Source: Candidatus Flexifilum affinis (GTDB taxonomy: Bacteria > Chloroflexota > Anaerolineae > Aggregatilineales > Phototrophicaceae). From it: 64,000 nucleotides of DNA. A program made the translations under genes and the position numbers. The DNA is taken from the NCBI GenBank assembly GCA_016713325.1, contig JADJPJ010000025.1, forward strand, positions 1-64,000, given 5' to 3'. The notes under the pieces were generated by a model, which did no database searches, was not told the origin of the DNA, and saw only the letters and a list, made by a program, of their open reading frames with translations. The number at the start of each line of letters is the position of its first letter. Position 1 is the stretch's first letter. Below are positions 53,495 through 61,310 of the stretch, piece by piece.

Positions 53495-54655
53495 CTACCA
53501 GTTGGTGTAAGAGCCGTCGGCGCGGCGCAGATGCGGCGCTTCCCAGAATTTGAAGGCCTGTTGCTTCACCCGTTCCTCGTTGACCTCCACGCCCAGCCCC
53601 GGCGCATCGCCCACCGGCACACTCGACCCGACGGCCTTCGTCTGGACCGGGAACAACTCGTCGTCGTAGAAGTTGAGATCCTCGGTCGGCGACATGCGAA
53701 TTTCCATCCAGGCGAAGTTCGGCACGGCGGCGGCCAGGTGCACGGTGGCCGCGGTGCAGATCGGTCCCAGCGGGTTGTGCGGCATCAGGTCGATGTAATG
53801 GGCTTCGGCCATGGCCGCGACCTTCATCGATTCGGTCAGCCCGCCGACGTTGCAGACGTCGATGCGCGCGAAGTTGGTCAGGCCGCGCTCGATGTACGGG
53901 AGGAACGCCCACTTGCTGGCGAACTCCTCGCCGATGGCGAAGGGGATGTCGACCATAGTGCGCAGGGCGGCGTAGGCTTCCGGCGACTCGTCGCGGATCG
54001 GCTCCTCCAGGAAGTCGATCGTGCCGGCGGGCATGCGCTGGCAGAACGAGGCGGCTTCGCTTACGCTCAGGCGGTGATGGTAGTCGATGCCCAGCACCGG
54101 GGCGGGGCCCAGGCTTTCGCGCAGGTGGGTCAGCCAGGTCGCCGCCAGCGGAATCGACTCGCGCGGCTCGAAGCGCCCCCGGCTGCGCTCGTCGTCGACG
54201 GAGGGCACGCCGACGCGGATGACGTTCCACCCCTTTTCGACGAGCAGGCGCCCTGCCGCGATCAACTGCTCCTCGGACTCCGCCGGGGTGTGGGCAAAGC
54301 AGGGGATGGCGTCGCGCTGTTTGCCGCCGAGAAGCTGGTAGACGGGAATGCCCAGCGCTTTGGCGTTCAGGTCGTGCAGGGCGATGTCGATGGCCGAGAT
54401 GGCCGCCGTCAGCACACGCCCGCCTTCGAAGTACTGGCCGCGGTACATCTCCTGCCACAGCGCGCCGATGCGCCGGGCGTCCTGACCGATCAGGAATTCG
54501 CGGAAGTGGCTGACCGCCCCGACGACGGCCAGCTCGCGGCCGGAGAGGCCGGCTTCTCCCCAACCGTACAGCCCTTCGCCGGTCTCCACTTTGACCAGCA
54601 GTTGATTGCGATGGCCCACCCAGACCGGGTACGCCTTGAGGTCGGTGATTTTCAT
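53495..54655 (-). CDS. Mandelate racemase/enolase-superfamily dehydratase (galactonate dehydratase-like)
   Basis: 386 aa. Lid domain MKITDLKAYPVWVGHRNQLL and GWGEAGLSGRELAVVGAV; barrel with metal ligands in GIDYHHRLS, FLEEPIR and FAIGEEF, and the terminal MPHNPLGPICTAATVHLAAA. The HNPLGP motif and DxHH pattern are those of acid-sugar dehydratases of the DgoD/mandelate-racemase subgroup. Substrate probably an aldonic or uronic acid; not assignable further. ATG 54655 is nine bases inside the open frame. Next to a glycosidase gene on the same strand, 12 bases apart. Confidence 0.88.
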   Translation of the reverse strand: MKITDLKAYPVWVGHRNQLLVKVETGEGLYGWGEAGLSGRELAVVGAVSHFREFLIGQDARRIGALWQEMYRGQYFEGGRVLTAAISAIDIALHDLNAKALGIPVYQLLGGKQRDAIPCFAHTPAESEEQLIAAGRLLVEKGWNVIRVGVPSVDDERSRGRFEPRESIPLAATWLTHLRESLGPAPVLGIDYHHRLSVSEAASFCQRMPAGTIDFLEEPIRDESPEAYAALRTMVDIPFAIGEEFASKWAFLPYIERGLTNFARIDVCNVGGLTESMKVAAMAEAHYIDLMPHNPLGPICTAATVHLAAAVPNFAWMEIRMSPTEDLNFYDDELFPVQTKAVGSSVPVGDAPGLGVEVNEERVKQQAFKFWEAPHLRRADGSYTNW

Positions 54656-54667
54656 CGTGATCACTCC

Positions 54668-55753
54668 CTACAACAGATACCCGTAGTCCCGGGCGAGCTG
54701 GATGGCCTGGACCATGTAATCGTTCGGAACGCGGTCGCCCTCTTTGGTCAGCTTCCACACCCCATTGCGCAGGTGGCGGGTTTCCGTCTCCCAGTCGTAC
54801 ATCGAGATCACCGGCGCCCAGGTGAAGACCGGAATCTCCACGCCCAGAATCCGCGCCAGGTTGATCTCGGCCATCATCCACCAGAACCACTCGTTCTGCC
54901 GCCATCCGAAGGGCGGTCCGGAGGTCTCGGTCAGCCACAGCGGGATGTCGGGCCAGTGCTGCTGCGCCTTGAGGATCATCTGGTGAAAGGGGGGCAGTGT
55001 GGTGTCGCGATAGTGGTTAAGGCCGATGATGTGAATCAGGGAAGGGTCGCCGCCCAGTTCCGGTTCGCGCCGGCCCAGGACGGTGTCGATGATGCGGGCC
55101 TGGACGGCCACCGAGCGGGCGTCGGCGCGGTGCAGGCGGTGCTCGTCGGTGGAGTGCCACGGCTCGGGGATGACCAGCACGGCATCCGGCCGGACGGCCA
55201 GGATCGCTTTGGACGCCTCGACGATCATCCTGCAGATCTGCGCCCGCAAAAGGTCGGCGCCCGTTTTGCCGCGCAGGAAGGGACGCCACTTTCCCTGACG
55301 CCCGGCCCGCTCGACCATCAGCGTCGGCTCGTTGGAGACGCAGTAGTACTTGAGCGAGGGATAGCGGTCGGCAATGGCGGCGGCGAATTCGGCGAAATGC
55401 TGCGGTGCGTCGTCGGCGAGGATGTCCATCCAGTCGGGATAGCCGTAGTGCCACAGGTCGAGATAGAGCTGAAGCTGGTGTTTGCCGGCGCTTTCCACCA
55501 CCCGGTCGAGCCAGTCCCAGTCGAAGCAGTGCGGCGCGGGATGCGACACGTACCAGCGCGCGGCGTCGCGGATGCCGATACAGCCGATGCTGACCATCAG
55601 GGCGTAATCTTCGTCAAGGCGCTGGTCGTGCCGGATGAGGTGGACCTCATCCTGGCGGTACAGGCTGCCCTGGCGCATGCGTTCAAAATCGGAAGTTTCC
55701 AGGAAGGCCCAGAACTCCATCGGTTGCAGCTTAAGAATCTCGGCCGTCTTCAT
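54668..55753 (-). CDS. GH1-like glycoside hydrolase
   Basis: 361 aa. (beta/alpha)8-barrel pattern of clan GH-A: LMVSIGCIGIRDAARWYVSH, LYLDLWHYGYPDWMD, acid/base Glu in KYYCVSNEP, and nucleophile Glu in LWLTETSGPPFGW. The NEP motif and length fit GH1 or a sister family, shorter than usual GH1. No signal peptide, so likely acts on imported glycosides. GAGGAACTTT precedes ATG 55753. Likely operon with the dehydratase downstream. Confidence 0.75.
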   Translation of the reverse strand: MKTAEILKLQPMEFWAFLETSDFERMRQGSLYRQDEVHLIRHDQRLDEDYALMVSIGCIGIRDAARWYVSHPAPHCFDWDWLDRVVESAGKHQLQLYLDLWHYGYPDWMDILADDAPQHFAEFAAAIADRYPSLKYYCVSNEPTLMVERAGRQGKWRPFLRGKTGADLLRAQICRMIVEASKAILAVRPDAVLVIPEPWHSTDEHRLHRADARSVAVQARIIDTVLGRREPELGGDPSLIHIIGLNHYRDTTLPPFHQMILKAQQHWPDIPLWLTETSGPPFGWRQNEWFWWMMAEINLARILGVEIPVFTWAPVISMYDWETETRHLRNGVWKLTKEGDRVPNDYMVQAIQLARDYGYLL

Positions 55754-55795
55754 AAAGTTCCTCGATTTTTGGAACAAACGGCAGAGATGATAACG

Positions 55796-56389
55796 TTATT
55801 CTGGCGATAACGCCGCCAGGCAGATCTCGACGGCGGCGATCATCTGCTCCAGGGGCATGCCCTGCGCTCCGTCGCCAGTGGCCGAGGGCAGGCCGGGCAC
55901 ATGGATGAATCCGCAGGGAATATCGCGCCCGCTCCCCTCGACCCAGTGGCGCACGCTGTAGAAGACATGGTTGCAGACGTAGGTCCCGGCGTGGTTGGAG
56001 ATGGCGGCGGGAATTTCTCGCGCCTTGAGCGCCGCCAGCATCCGCTGGATTGGCAAGGTGGAGGGATAGGCCAACGGCCCCTCGGCCTCGATCGGGTCGC
56101 CGGAGGCGAGCGCGCCGCTGTTGTCGGGGATGGAGGCATCGTCCAGGTTCAGCGCCACCCGTTCCAGCGTGATCTGCGTCCGGTTCTGCGCGACACCCAG
56201 CGACACCACGGCGTCGGGCTCCCAGGACTCGATGGCCGCGCGGATCTTGTCCGCGGCGGCACGGTATTCGGTTGGCAGCACCAGAGTCAGCAGGTCCGGG
56301 TTCCGCTCCGCGAGGCGCTGGACGATCATCTGGGACGGGTTGGCCTGAACCGCGCCGAAGGGTTCAAAGCCGGTGACGAGGATGCGCAT
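55796..56389 (-). CDS. pcp: Pyroglutamyl-peptidase I
   Basis: 197 aa cysteine peptidase (C15) removing N-terminal pyroglutamate. MRILVTGFEPFGAVQANPSQ at the start, then VVSLGVAQNRTQITLERVAL with the catalytic Glu, Cys in GTYVCNHVFYSVRHW (Cys139), and His in CGFIHVPGLP. Length is slightly short of the usual 205-215. Upstream 56408-56452 carries three tandem 15-base repeats. Convergence with nothing; it is first in the minus-strand run pcp, glycosidase, dehydratase. Confidence 0.92.
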   Translation of the reverse strand: MRILVTGFEPFGAVQANPSQMIVQRLAERNPDLLTLVLPTEYRAAADKIRAAIESWEPDAVVSLGVAQNRTQITLERVALNLDDASIPDNSGALASGDPIEAEGPLAYPSTLPIQRMLAALKAREIPAAISNHAGTYVCNHVFYSVRHWVEGSGRDIPCGFIHVPGLPSATGDGAQGMPLEQMIAAVEICLAALSPE

Positions 56390-56407
56390 ACGTCTATTCC
56401 GATCAAG

Positions 56408-56452
56408 GCATCGCTTGAAAGTGCATCGCTTGAAAATGCATCGCTTGAAGTA
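56408..56452 (-). repeat. Three tandem 15-bp repeats upstream of pcp
   Basis: GCATCGCTTGAAAGT, GCATCGCTTGAAAAT and GCATCGCTTGAAGTA in direct order, starting 19 bases upstream of the pcp start codon. Possible regulator-binding array or recent slippage. Confidence 0.6.
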
Positions 56453-56581
56453 TCAGTTGCCATGTGGATCACTGCCCACCATTATAGCGCGGCCCAGGAT
56501 CATCGAACCCATGATATTCTGGCCGACCTGGTCGCAGATTATGGGCTGTGATTTCCGAATCGGAAGTTATATTTGCGGTAA

Positions 56582-56610
56582 TTGCCTTTTTCGGCATTGA
56601 TCCCTATAGT
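56582..56610 (+). promoter_or_regulatory. Promoter of the Lrp-family regulator
   Basis: TTGCCT, 17 bases, TATAGT, 26 bases before the proposed TTG start at 56636. Confidence 0.6.
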
Positions 56611-56635
56611 GGATAGACAACGCAGGGGTGCAGGC

Positions 56636-57103
56636 TTGAATACGTTGGACGAGATTGACCTTCAGATCATCGATTTGCTGATCGCGGATGGGCGCATGAG
56701 CAGCGCCGACCTGGCCAGGGAGATCGGCACCGTGACCGAGCGCACCGTGCGCAACCGGCTGGCCACCCTGCTGGAGCAGAAGATCATCCAGATCAGCGCC
56801 ATCCCCGACCCGGAGGCGATCGGCCTGACCGTCATCGCCGACGTCTTCATCGAAGCGGAGCCGGGGAAAGTCATGGAGATCGCCCGCAAGCTGGTGGGCT
56901 TTGACAACATCAGCTATGTGGCCGTGTCGACCGGGGCGATGGACATCAGCATTCAGATCGTCGCCACCAGCAACACCGAGCTTTACGACTTCGTGACCAA
57001 TGTGCTGGGCAATATCGAAGGGGTTCGCAAGACGACCACCTCGATCGTGCCGCGCATCCTCAAGCGCTTCGGCTACAAGACGCGCGCGGTGATCAAGCTC
57101 TAG
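56636..57103 (+). CDS. Lrp/AsnC-family transcriptional regulator
   Basis: 155 aa. HTH of AsnC type (LDEIDLQIIDLLIADGRMSS, ADLAREIGTVTERTVRNRLA) followed by a RAM ligand-binding domain (IGLTVIADVFIEAEPGKVME, GAMDISIQIVATSNTELYDF). TTG 56636 follows AGGGGTG with correct spacing and a promoter; no ATG gives a normal N-terminus. It precedes the polyamine-type transporter genes and may regulate them in response to an amine or amino acid (inference). Confidence 0.85.
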   Translation: MNTLDEIDLQIIDLLIADGRMSSADLAREIGTVTERTVRNRLATLLEQKIIQISAIPDPEAIGLTVIADVFIEAEPGKVMEIARKLVGFDNISYVAVSTGAMDISIQIVATSNTELYDFVTNVLGNIEGVRKTTTSIVPRILKRFGYKTRAVIKL

Positions 57104-57130
57104 CCTGAGCGCGCCAAAGCCAACACCCGT

Positions 57131-57157
57131 GAAGGCCGGGCGCACGCCCGCTTTTAA
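57131..57157 (+). terminator. Hairpin after the Lrp gene
   Basis: CCGGGCG-CAC-GCCCG followed by CTTTTAAAA. Moderate terminator between the regulator and the transporter unit. Confidence 0.5.
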
Positions 57158-57189
57158 AAGGTCCGATCTAGGAGAGAGGATAGAACCGA

Positions 57190-57588
57190 ATGAAAGCTCT
57201 ACGCCGCTTCATGCTCCTTGCACTGTGCGTTCTGCTCGGCGTCACTCTGGTCCAGGCGCAGGAAGACACCCTCACCGTCTTCGACTGGGCGGGCTACGAT
57301 CTGGAGGGGTTCTGGGCGCCGTTCGCCGAGGCCAACCCCGACGTGACTGTCGAATTCACCTACATTACGGAAGACTCGGAAGCCTTCGCACGCATGGCGA
57401 GCGGGCTGGAGACCGACGTGCTCCACCCCTGCTGGCATCAGCCGTACATCGACTCATCGCTGGTGCAGGGTCTCGACACCTCGCGCCTGAGCAACTGGGA
57501 GTCGATCCCGGCCGTGCTGACGACCAGGGCCAGGGCGCGGACGGCGAGCAGTACTTCGTGCCGCACGTCTGGGGCTATTCCTCGATGA
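57190..57588 (+). CDS. potD: PotD-like polyamine ABC transporter binding protein, N-terminal part
   Basis: Signal peptide (FMLLALCVLLGVTLVQAQ) then LTVFDWAGYDLEGFWAPFAE, FTYITEDSEAFARMASGLET and LSNWESIPAVLTT, the N-terminal lobe of spermidine/putrescine-type periplasmic binding proteins. The frame is lost at about 57525, after which the residues (TRARARTASSTSC) are nonsense. The next frame takes over, so one indel disrupts the gene. GGAGAGAGGA precedes ATG 57190. Confidence 0.75.
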   Translation: MKALRRFMLLALCVLLGVTLVQAQEDTLTVFDWAGYDLEGFWAPFAEANPDVTVEFTYITEDSEAFARMASGLETDVLHPCWHQPYIDSSLVQGLDTSRLSNWESIPAVLTTRARARTASSTSCRTSGAIPR

Positions 57589-58253
57589 TCGTCCGTACCG
57601 ATCTGGTCGAAGAAGTGCCGGACTCCTGGGCCGACCTGTGGGACCCGCAGTACGCCGGCCACATCGGCATCTACGACTCCGGTGAGGTCGCTCTGGCCAT
57701 CGCCGCGACGGTGCTGGGCCTGGAAGATCCGTTCAACCCCACCGAAGAAGAGCAGGCGATGATTGAAGCCAAGCTGATCGAGCTCAAGCCGCAGCTGCTG
57801 GCGTTCCTGGTCGACCCGGCGGAAATGGAACAACTGCTGATTTCCGGCGACATGTGGATCATGGCCGGCGGTTGGAACTCGACCTACATGGCGGTGGCCA
57901 GGGCACTGGCTGAGAGCAACCCCGACGCCCAGGTCGAGTACATCGCCCCGGTCGAAGGCCGCTTCGGCTGGCTGTGCGGTTTTGGCATCTCCGCCGATAC
58001 CGATAATCTCGACATGGCCTATGCCTACCTCGACGCGCTGATCTCGCCGGAATCGCAGGCCTACCTGACCAACACCTTCGGCTTCGGCGGCGCGAATCCC
58101 GAGTCGCTGCCGATGGTCGACCCGGAGACGGTCGAACTGCTCCAGCTCGATCAGACGGACATCCTCAACGACACCATCTTCCTGCCCGACGTCTCGGATG
58201 AACTGCGCGAAGCGTACGTCACCATCTGGGACAACGTGAAGCTGGCGCCGTAA
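57585..58253 (+). CDS. potD: PotD-like polyamine ABC transporter binding protein, C-terminal part
   Basis: In frame from about 57530: GEQYFVPHVWGYSSMIVRTD, VPDSWADLWDPQYAGHIGIY, MIMAGGWNSTYMAV-like segment (IMAGGWNSTYMAVARALAES), VEGRFGWLCGFGISADTDNL, YAYLDALISPESQAYLTNTF. This is the rest of the binding protein; ATG 57585 is only the first Met after the frame change and is not a natural start. Confidence 0.75.
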   Translation: MIVRTDLVEEVPDSWADLWDPQYAGHIGIYDSGEVALAIAATVLGLEDPFNPTEEEQAMIEAKLIELKPQLLAFLVDPAEMEQLLISGDMWIMAGGWNSTYMAVARALAESNPDAQVEYIAPVEGRFGWLCGFGISADTDNLDMAYAYLDALISPESQAYLTNTFGFGGANPESLPMVDPETVELLQLDQTDILNDTIFLPDVSDELREAYVTIWDNVKLAP

Positions 58254-58299
58254 GCGAATACAAGCCCGTGAGGGCGGACGAGCAAACGAAGTTTGCCTG

Positions 58300-58560
58300 C
58301 GTCCGCCCACCCAGGGCAAGCGCTTCAACACCGACCATCCGATCGTGCGTAGGGGCGCATCGCGATGCACCTCTACGGCGGGTGGTTCACAACCGGGCGG
58401 TTCACGAACCGGGCGGTTCACGACCGGGTGGTTCACGAACCGGGCGGTTCACAATCGAACTCCTGGGCGACGTAGCTAACGACCATGGCACGACAAGAAT
58501 GCCGTCCCTACAGCTCGCGCCAGCTGGATTATCCGGTCCTGATGACCGACCGCTTCTCGA
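58300..58560. repeat. Palindrome array between potD and potB
   Basis: GTAGGGGCGCATCGCGATGC near 58350, then four tandem GGGCGGTTCACGAACC-type half units (58381-58455), then GGCACGACAAGAATGCCGTC and CCTAC near 58489. No gene in 58254-58576. It separates the binding-protein gene from the permeases. Confidence 0.7.
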
Positions 58561-58576
58561 ACAAGGTTCCCCGCAC

Positions 58577-59434
58577 ATGTCGCAGCGTCTGCGTCTGCTC
58601 ATCCTGGTCACGCCGCCGCTCCTGTGGCTGATCGTCACGATCATCATCCCGCTGGCGGGCATGGTGCTGTTCAGCTTCCGCCTGGACAGCTTCAAACCGG
58701 ACGCGGGCTATGGGCTGGACAGCTACGTCGAGTTCTTCACCGACCCCCGCTACATCCGTCTGATGGGCCAGACCGGGGTGACATCCGCCTGGGTGGCGGC
58801 ACTGTCGGTGCTGCTGGCCTATCCCGTCGCCTACTTCCTGGCCTTCCGCAGCGGGCGCTGGAAGCTGACCCTGATCGCCCTGATGATCGTCCCGGCCTGG
58901 ACCAGCTACCTGCTGCGCATCCTGTCCTGGAAGGTGATGCTCGGCTCGGGCGGGCTGCTGGCCAGCCTGCTGGAACTGGTGGGAATGGACGCGAGCAGCC
59001 TGCCGCTGCTGCTGTACAGCCCGCAGGCGGTGGTGATCACGCTGGTCTACGTGTGGATTCCGTTCGCGGCGCTGCCGATCTTCGTCACGCTCGACCGCAT
59101 CGACGCCCGGCTGTTCGAGGCGGCGGGCGACCTGGGCGCGACGCCGCTGCGCACCTTCCTGCGCGTGACGCTGCCGCTCAGCCTGCCGGGCCTGCTGGCC
59201 AGTTTCCTCTACGTTTTCATTCCGACGTTTGGCGACTGGGTGACGCCGCTGCTGGTGGGCGGGGCGCAGGGTGGCATCCTGTACGGCAACATCATCCAGA
59301 GCCAGTACACCCGCGCGCTGAACTGGCCGATGGGATCGGTCCTGAGCCTGGCGCTGCTGGTCCTGGTCGTCCTCATCATGGCGATCTACGGGCGAATCAG
59401 CGGCGCCCTGCTGAGCAGAAGCGCCGAGACATGA
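58577..59434 (+). CDS. potB: PotB-like ABC transporter permease
   Basis: 285 aa with six membrane helices, for example LLILVTPPLLWLIVTIIIPL and VLLAYPVAYFLAF. The EAA loop that contacts the ATPase is EAAGDLGATPLRTFLRVTLP near residue 200. AIW-type spermidine/putrescine permease of the PotB group. ATG 58577 begins MSQRLRLLIL. Stop overlaps the potC start (ATGA). Confidence 0.88.
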   Translation: MSQRLRLLILVTPPLLWLIVTIIIPLAGMVLFSFRLDSFKPDAGYGLDSYVEFFTDPRYIRLMGQTGVTSAWVAALSVLLAYPVAYFLAFRSGRWKLTLIALMIVPAWTSYLLRILSWKVMLGSGGLLASLLELVGMDASSLPLLLYSPQAVVITLVYVWIPFAALPIFVTLDRIDARLFEAAGDLGATPLRTFLRVTLPLSLPGLLASFLYVFIPTFGDWVTPLLVGGAQGGILYGNIIQSQYTRALNWPMGSVLSLALLVLVVLIMAIYGRISGALLSRSAET

Positions 59435-60216
59435 AGTTGACCCTGCGCTTCCCGAGCGGCCTGTACTTCTGGCTGATGATCGTCTTCCAGTACCTGCCTG
59501 TCGCGCTGCTGGTGGTCTTCTCGTTCAACGACAGCGCCACGCTCACCTTTCCGCTCCAGGGCTTCACGCTCGACTGGTATGTCGAAATGGCGAGGACGGC
59601 GCCCCTGCTGGAAAGCGTGCGCAACAGTCTGATGCTGGCCGTCGTCTCGTCGCTGCTGGCCACCGTGCTGGGGGCGATGGGCGCGATCGCCGTGACGCGC
59701 TTCGACTTCCGCGGCAAACGGCTGCTGATTGGGCTGACGGCGCTGCCGCTGATCATCCCCTACATCGTCATCGGCGTGGCGCTGCTGATGGTCCTGCGGG
59801 CGCTCGATCTCGACCTGTCGCTGTGGACGGCGCTGCTGGCGCACGTGGTGGTCAGCCTGCCGGTCACCACGCTGGTGATCTCGACCCGGGTGATGGGCTT
59901 TCCGGAGAGCATCATCAATGCCGCCTATGACCTGGGGGCGGGTTTCTGGACGATGCTGCGCCGGGTGCTGCTGCCGATGAGCGCGCCGGCACTGGTTTCG
60001 GCCGCGCTCATCGCCTTCACCATCTCGTTCAATGAATTCTTCGTGACCAATTTCCTGATCGGCAGCGACCCGACCCTGCCGATCTATATTTTCTCTCAGC
60101 TTCGCAACACGGCGCGGCTGCCGGTGACGATCACCGTGACGGCGCTGATCATGGTGACCTCCGTCGCCCTGCTGCTGATCGCGGCGGCGCTGAGCCAGTT
60201 TGGACGAAAATCGTGA
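59431..60216 (+). CDS. potC: PotC-like ABC transporter permease
   Basis: 261 aa with six helices: FWLMIVFQYLPVALLVVFSF, SLMLAVVSSLLATVLGAMGA, and the EAA loop INAAYDLGAGFWTMLRRVLL. It ends LIAAALSQFGRKS. Start overlaps potB stop; its stop overlaps the amidohydrolase GTG. No ATPase (potA) gene is present in this window, so the ATPase must be encoded elsewhere. Confidence 0.88.
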   Translation: MKLTLRFPSGLYFWLMIVFQYLPVALLVVFSFNDSATLTFPLQGFTLDWYVEMARTAPLLESVRNSLMLAVVSSLLATVLGAMGAIAVTRFDFRGKRLLIGLTALPLIIPYIVIGVALLMVLRALDLDLSLWTALLAHVVVSLPVTTLVISTRVMGFPESIINAAYDLGAGFWTMLRRVLLPMSAPALVSAALIAFTISFNEFFVTNFLIGSDPTLPIYIFSQLRNTARLPVTITVTALIMVTSVALLLIAAALSQFGRKS

Positions 60217-61310
60217 TCCCCATTTTCTACAACGAGCACCACAGCGGGCACAGCCTGATCGGCCGCTTCACGCGGCGGCACGGCGAAGCACACCTGATGT
60301 TTCTGGAGCAGCCCAAGGCCACCTGCCCTCCGGAACCGGACGACGATCAGGAAACTCCGGCGCGGATGGCTTACATCACCGAGGCGCTGCGGGCGGCCGG
60401 CGTGAACCCCCTGGAGCCGGCGCGCGACTTCGGACGCGGGCCGATCGAGGCGGTGCACGACGCCGGCTACCTGGAGTATCTGGAGCACGCCTATGCCGAT
60501 TTCGCGGCGCAGACCGGCCAGTCCGCGCCGGTCTTCCCAGAGGCGTTCGCCTTTCGCCGTACGGCGCGCCGTCCGCAGAGCCGGATCGCCCAGCGCGGCT
60601 ACTACGGTATGGACGTCTACACGCCGATCACCGAGGCGACCTGGGAGGCGGCCTATTGGAGCGCCCAGACCGCTCTCAGCGCCGCCGACTCCGTATTGAA
60701 CGGTGCGCCGTTGGCCTATGCTCTCTGCCGGCCGTCGGGCCACCACGCCGGGCGCGACTTCTACGGCGGCTACTGCTTTCTGAACAACTGCGCCATCGCC
60801 GCCCGCTCCCAGCAGATGCGAAGCGGGCAGCGCGTCGCCATCCTCGACTTCGACTTCCACCACGGCAACGGCACGCAGGACATCTTCTACGAGTCGCCGG
60901 AGGTGGTGTTCATCTCGCTGCACGGCGTTCCCGATCAGGCTTTCCCGTACTACTGGGGCTTCGCCGACGAGACGGGGAGCGGCGCGGGCGAGGGGGCCAA
61001 TTTCAACCTGCCGCTGCCCAAGGGAACGACTACAGCGGAGTACCTGGCCGCCTTCGACCGCGCGCTGGAGATCATGCGAAGTGTCGATCCGGCGTATCTG
61101 GTGGTGTCGGCGGGCTTTGACATCGGCCCCGGCGATCCGTATGGCGGCTTCGAGGTCGATGCCGCCGGCATGGCCGAGATCGGGCGGCGGCTGGGCGAGA
61201 TAAACCGCGCCGGCCTGCCGATGACCATCATCCAGGAGGGCGGCTACGTGCCGCACCAACTCGGCCACTACGTGGTCAGCTTCTTCCGCGGCATGGGGGT
61301 GCTGTCATGA
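60213..61310 (+). CDS. Acetylpolyamine amidohydrolase / histone-deacetylase family enzyme
   Basis: 365 aa arginase-deacetylase fold. Zn site and catalytic motifs: ALCRPSGHHAGRDFYGGYCF, VAILDFDFHHGNGTQDIFY, and VVSAGFDIGPGDPYGG with the Asp ligands, plus the C-terminal QEGGYVPHQLG. The order and IFYNEHHSGHSL start match bacterial acetylpolyamine amidohydrolases, which remove acetyl groups from acetylated spermidine or putrescine. GTG start overlaps the potC stop, so enzyme and transporter are translationally coupled, supporting a polyamine substrate. Confidence 0.9.
   Translation: MIPIFYNEHHSGHSLIGRFTRRHGEAHLMFLEQPKATCPPEPDDDQETPARMAYITEALRAAGVNPLEPARDFGRGPIEAVHDAGYLEYLEHAYADFAAQTGQSAPVFPEAFAFRRTARRPQSRIAQRGYYGMDVYTPITEATWEAAYWSAQTALSAADSVLNGAPLAYALCRPSGHHAGRDFYGGYCFLNNCAIAARSQQMRSGQRVAILDFDFHHGNGTQDIFYESPEVVFISLHGVPDQAFPYYWGFADETGSGAGEGANFNLPLPKGTTTAEYLAAFDRALEIMRSVDPAYLVVSAGFDIGPGDPYGGFEVDAAGMAEIGRRLGEINRAGLPMTIIQEGGYVPHQLGHYVVSFFRGMGVLS

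Noticed and set aside
53531..55810. 759-codon open frame on the plus strand
   Set aside because: Antisense of the dehydratase and glycosidase genes, both of which have clear catalytic motifs and ribosome-binding sites.
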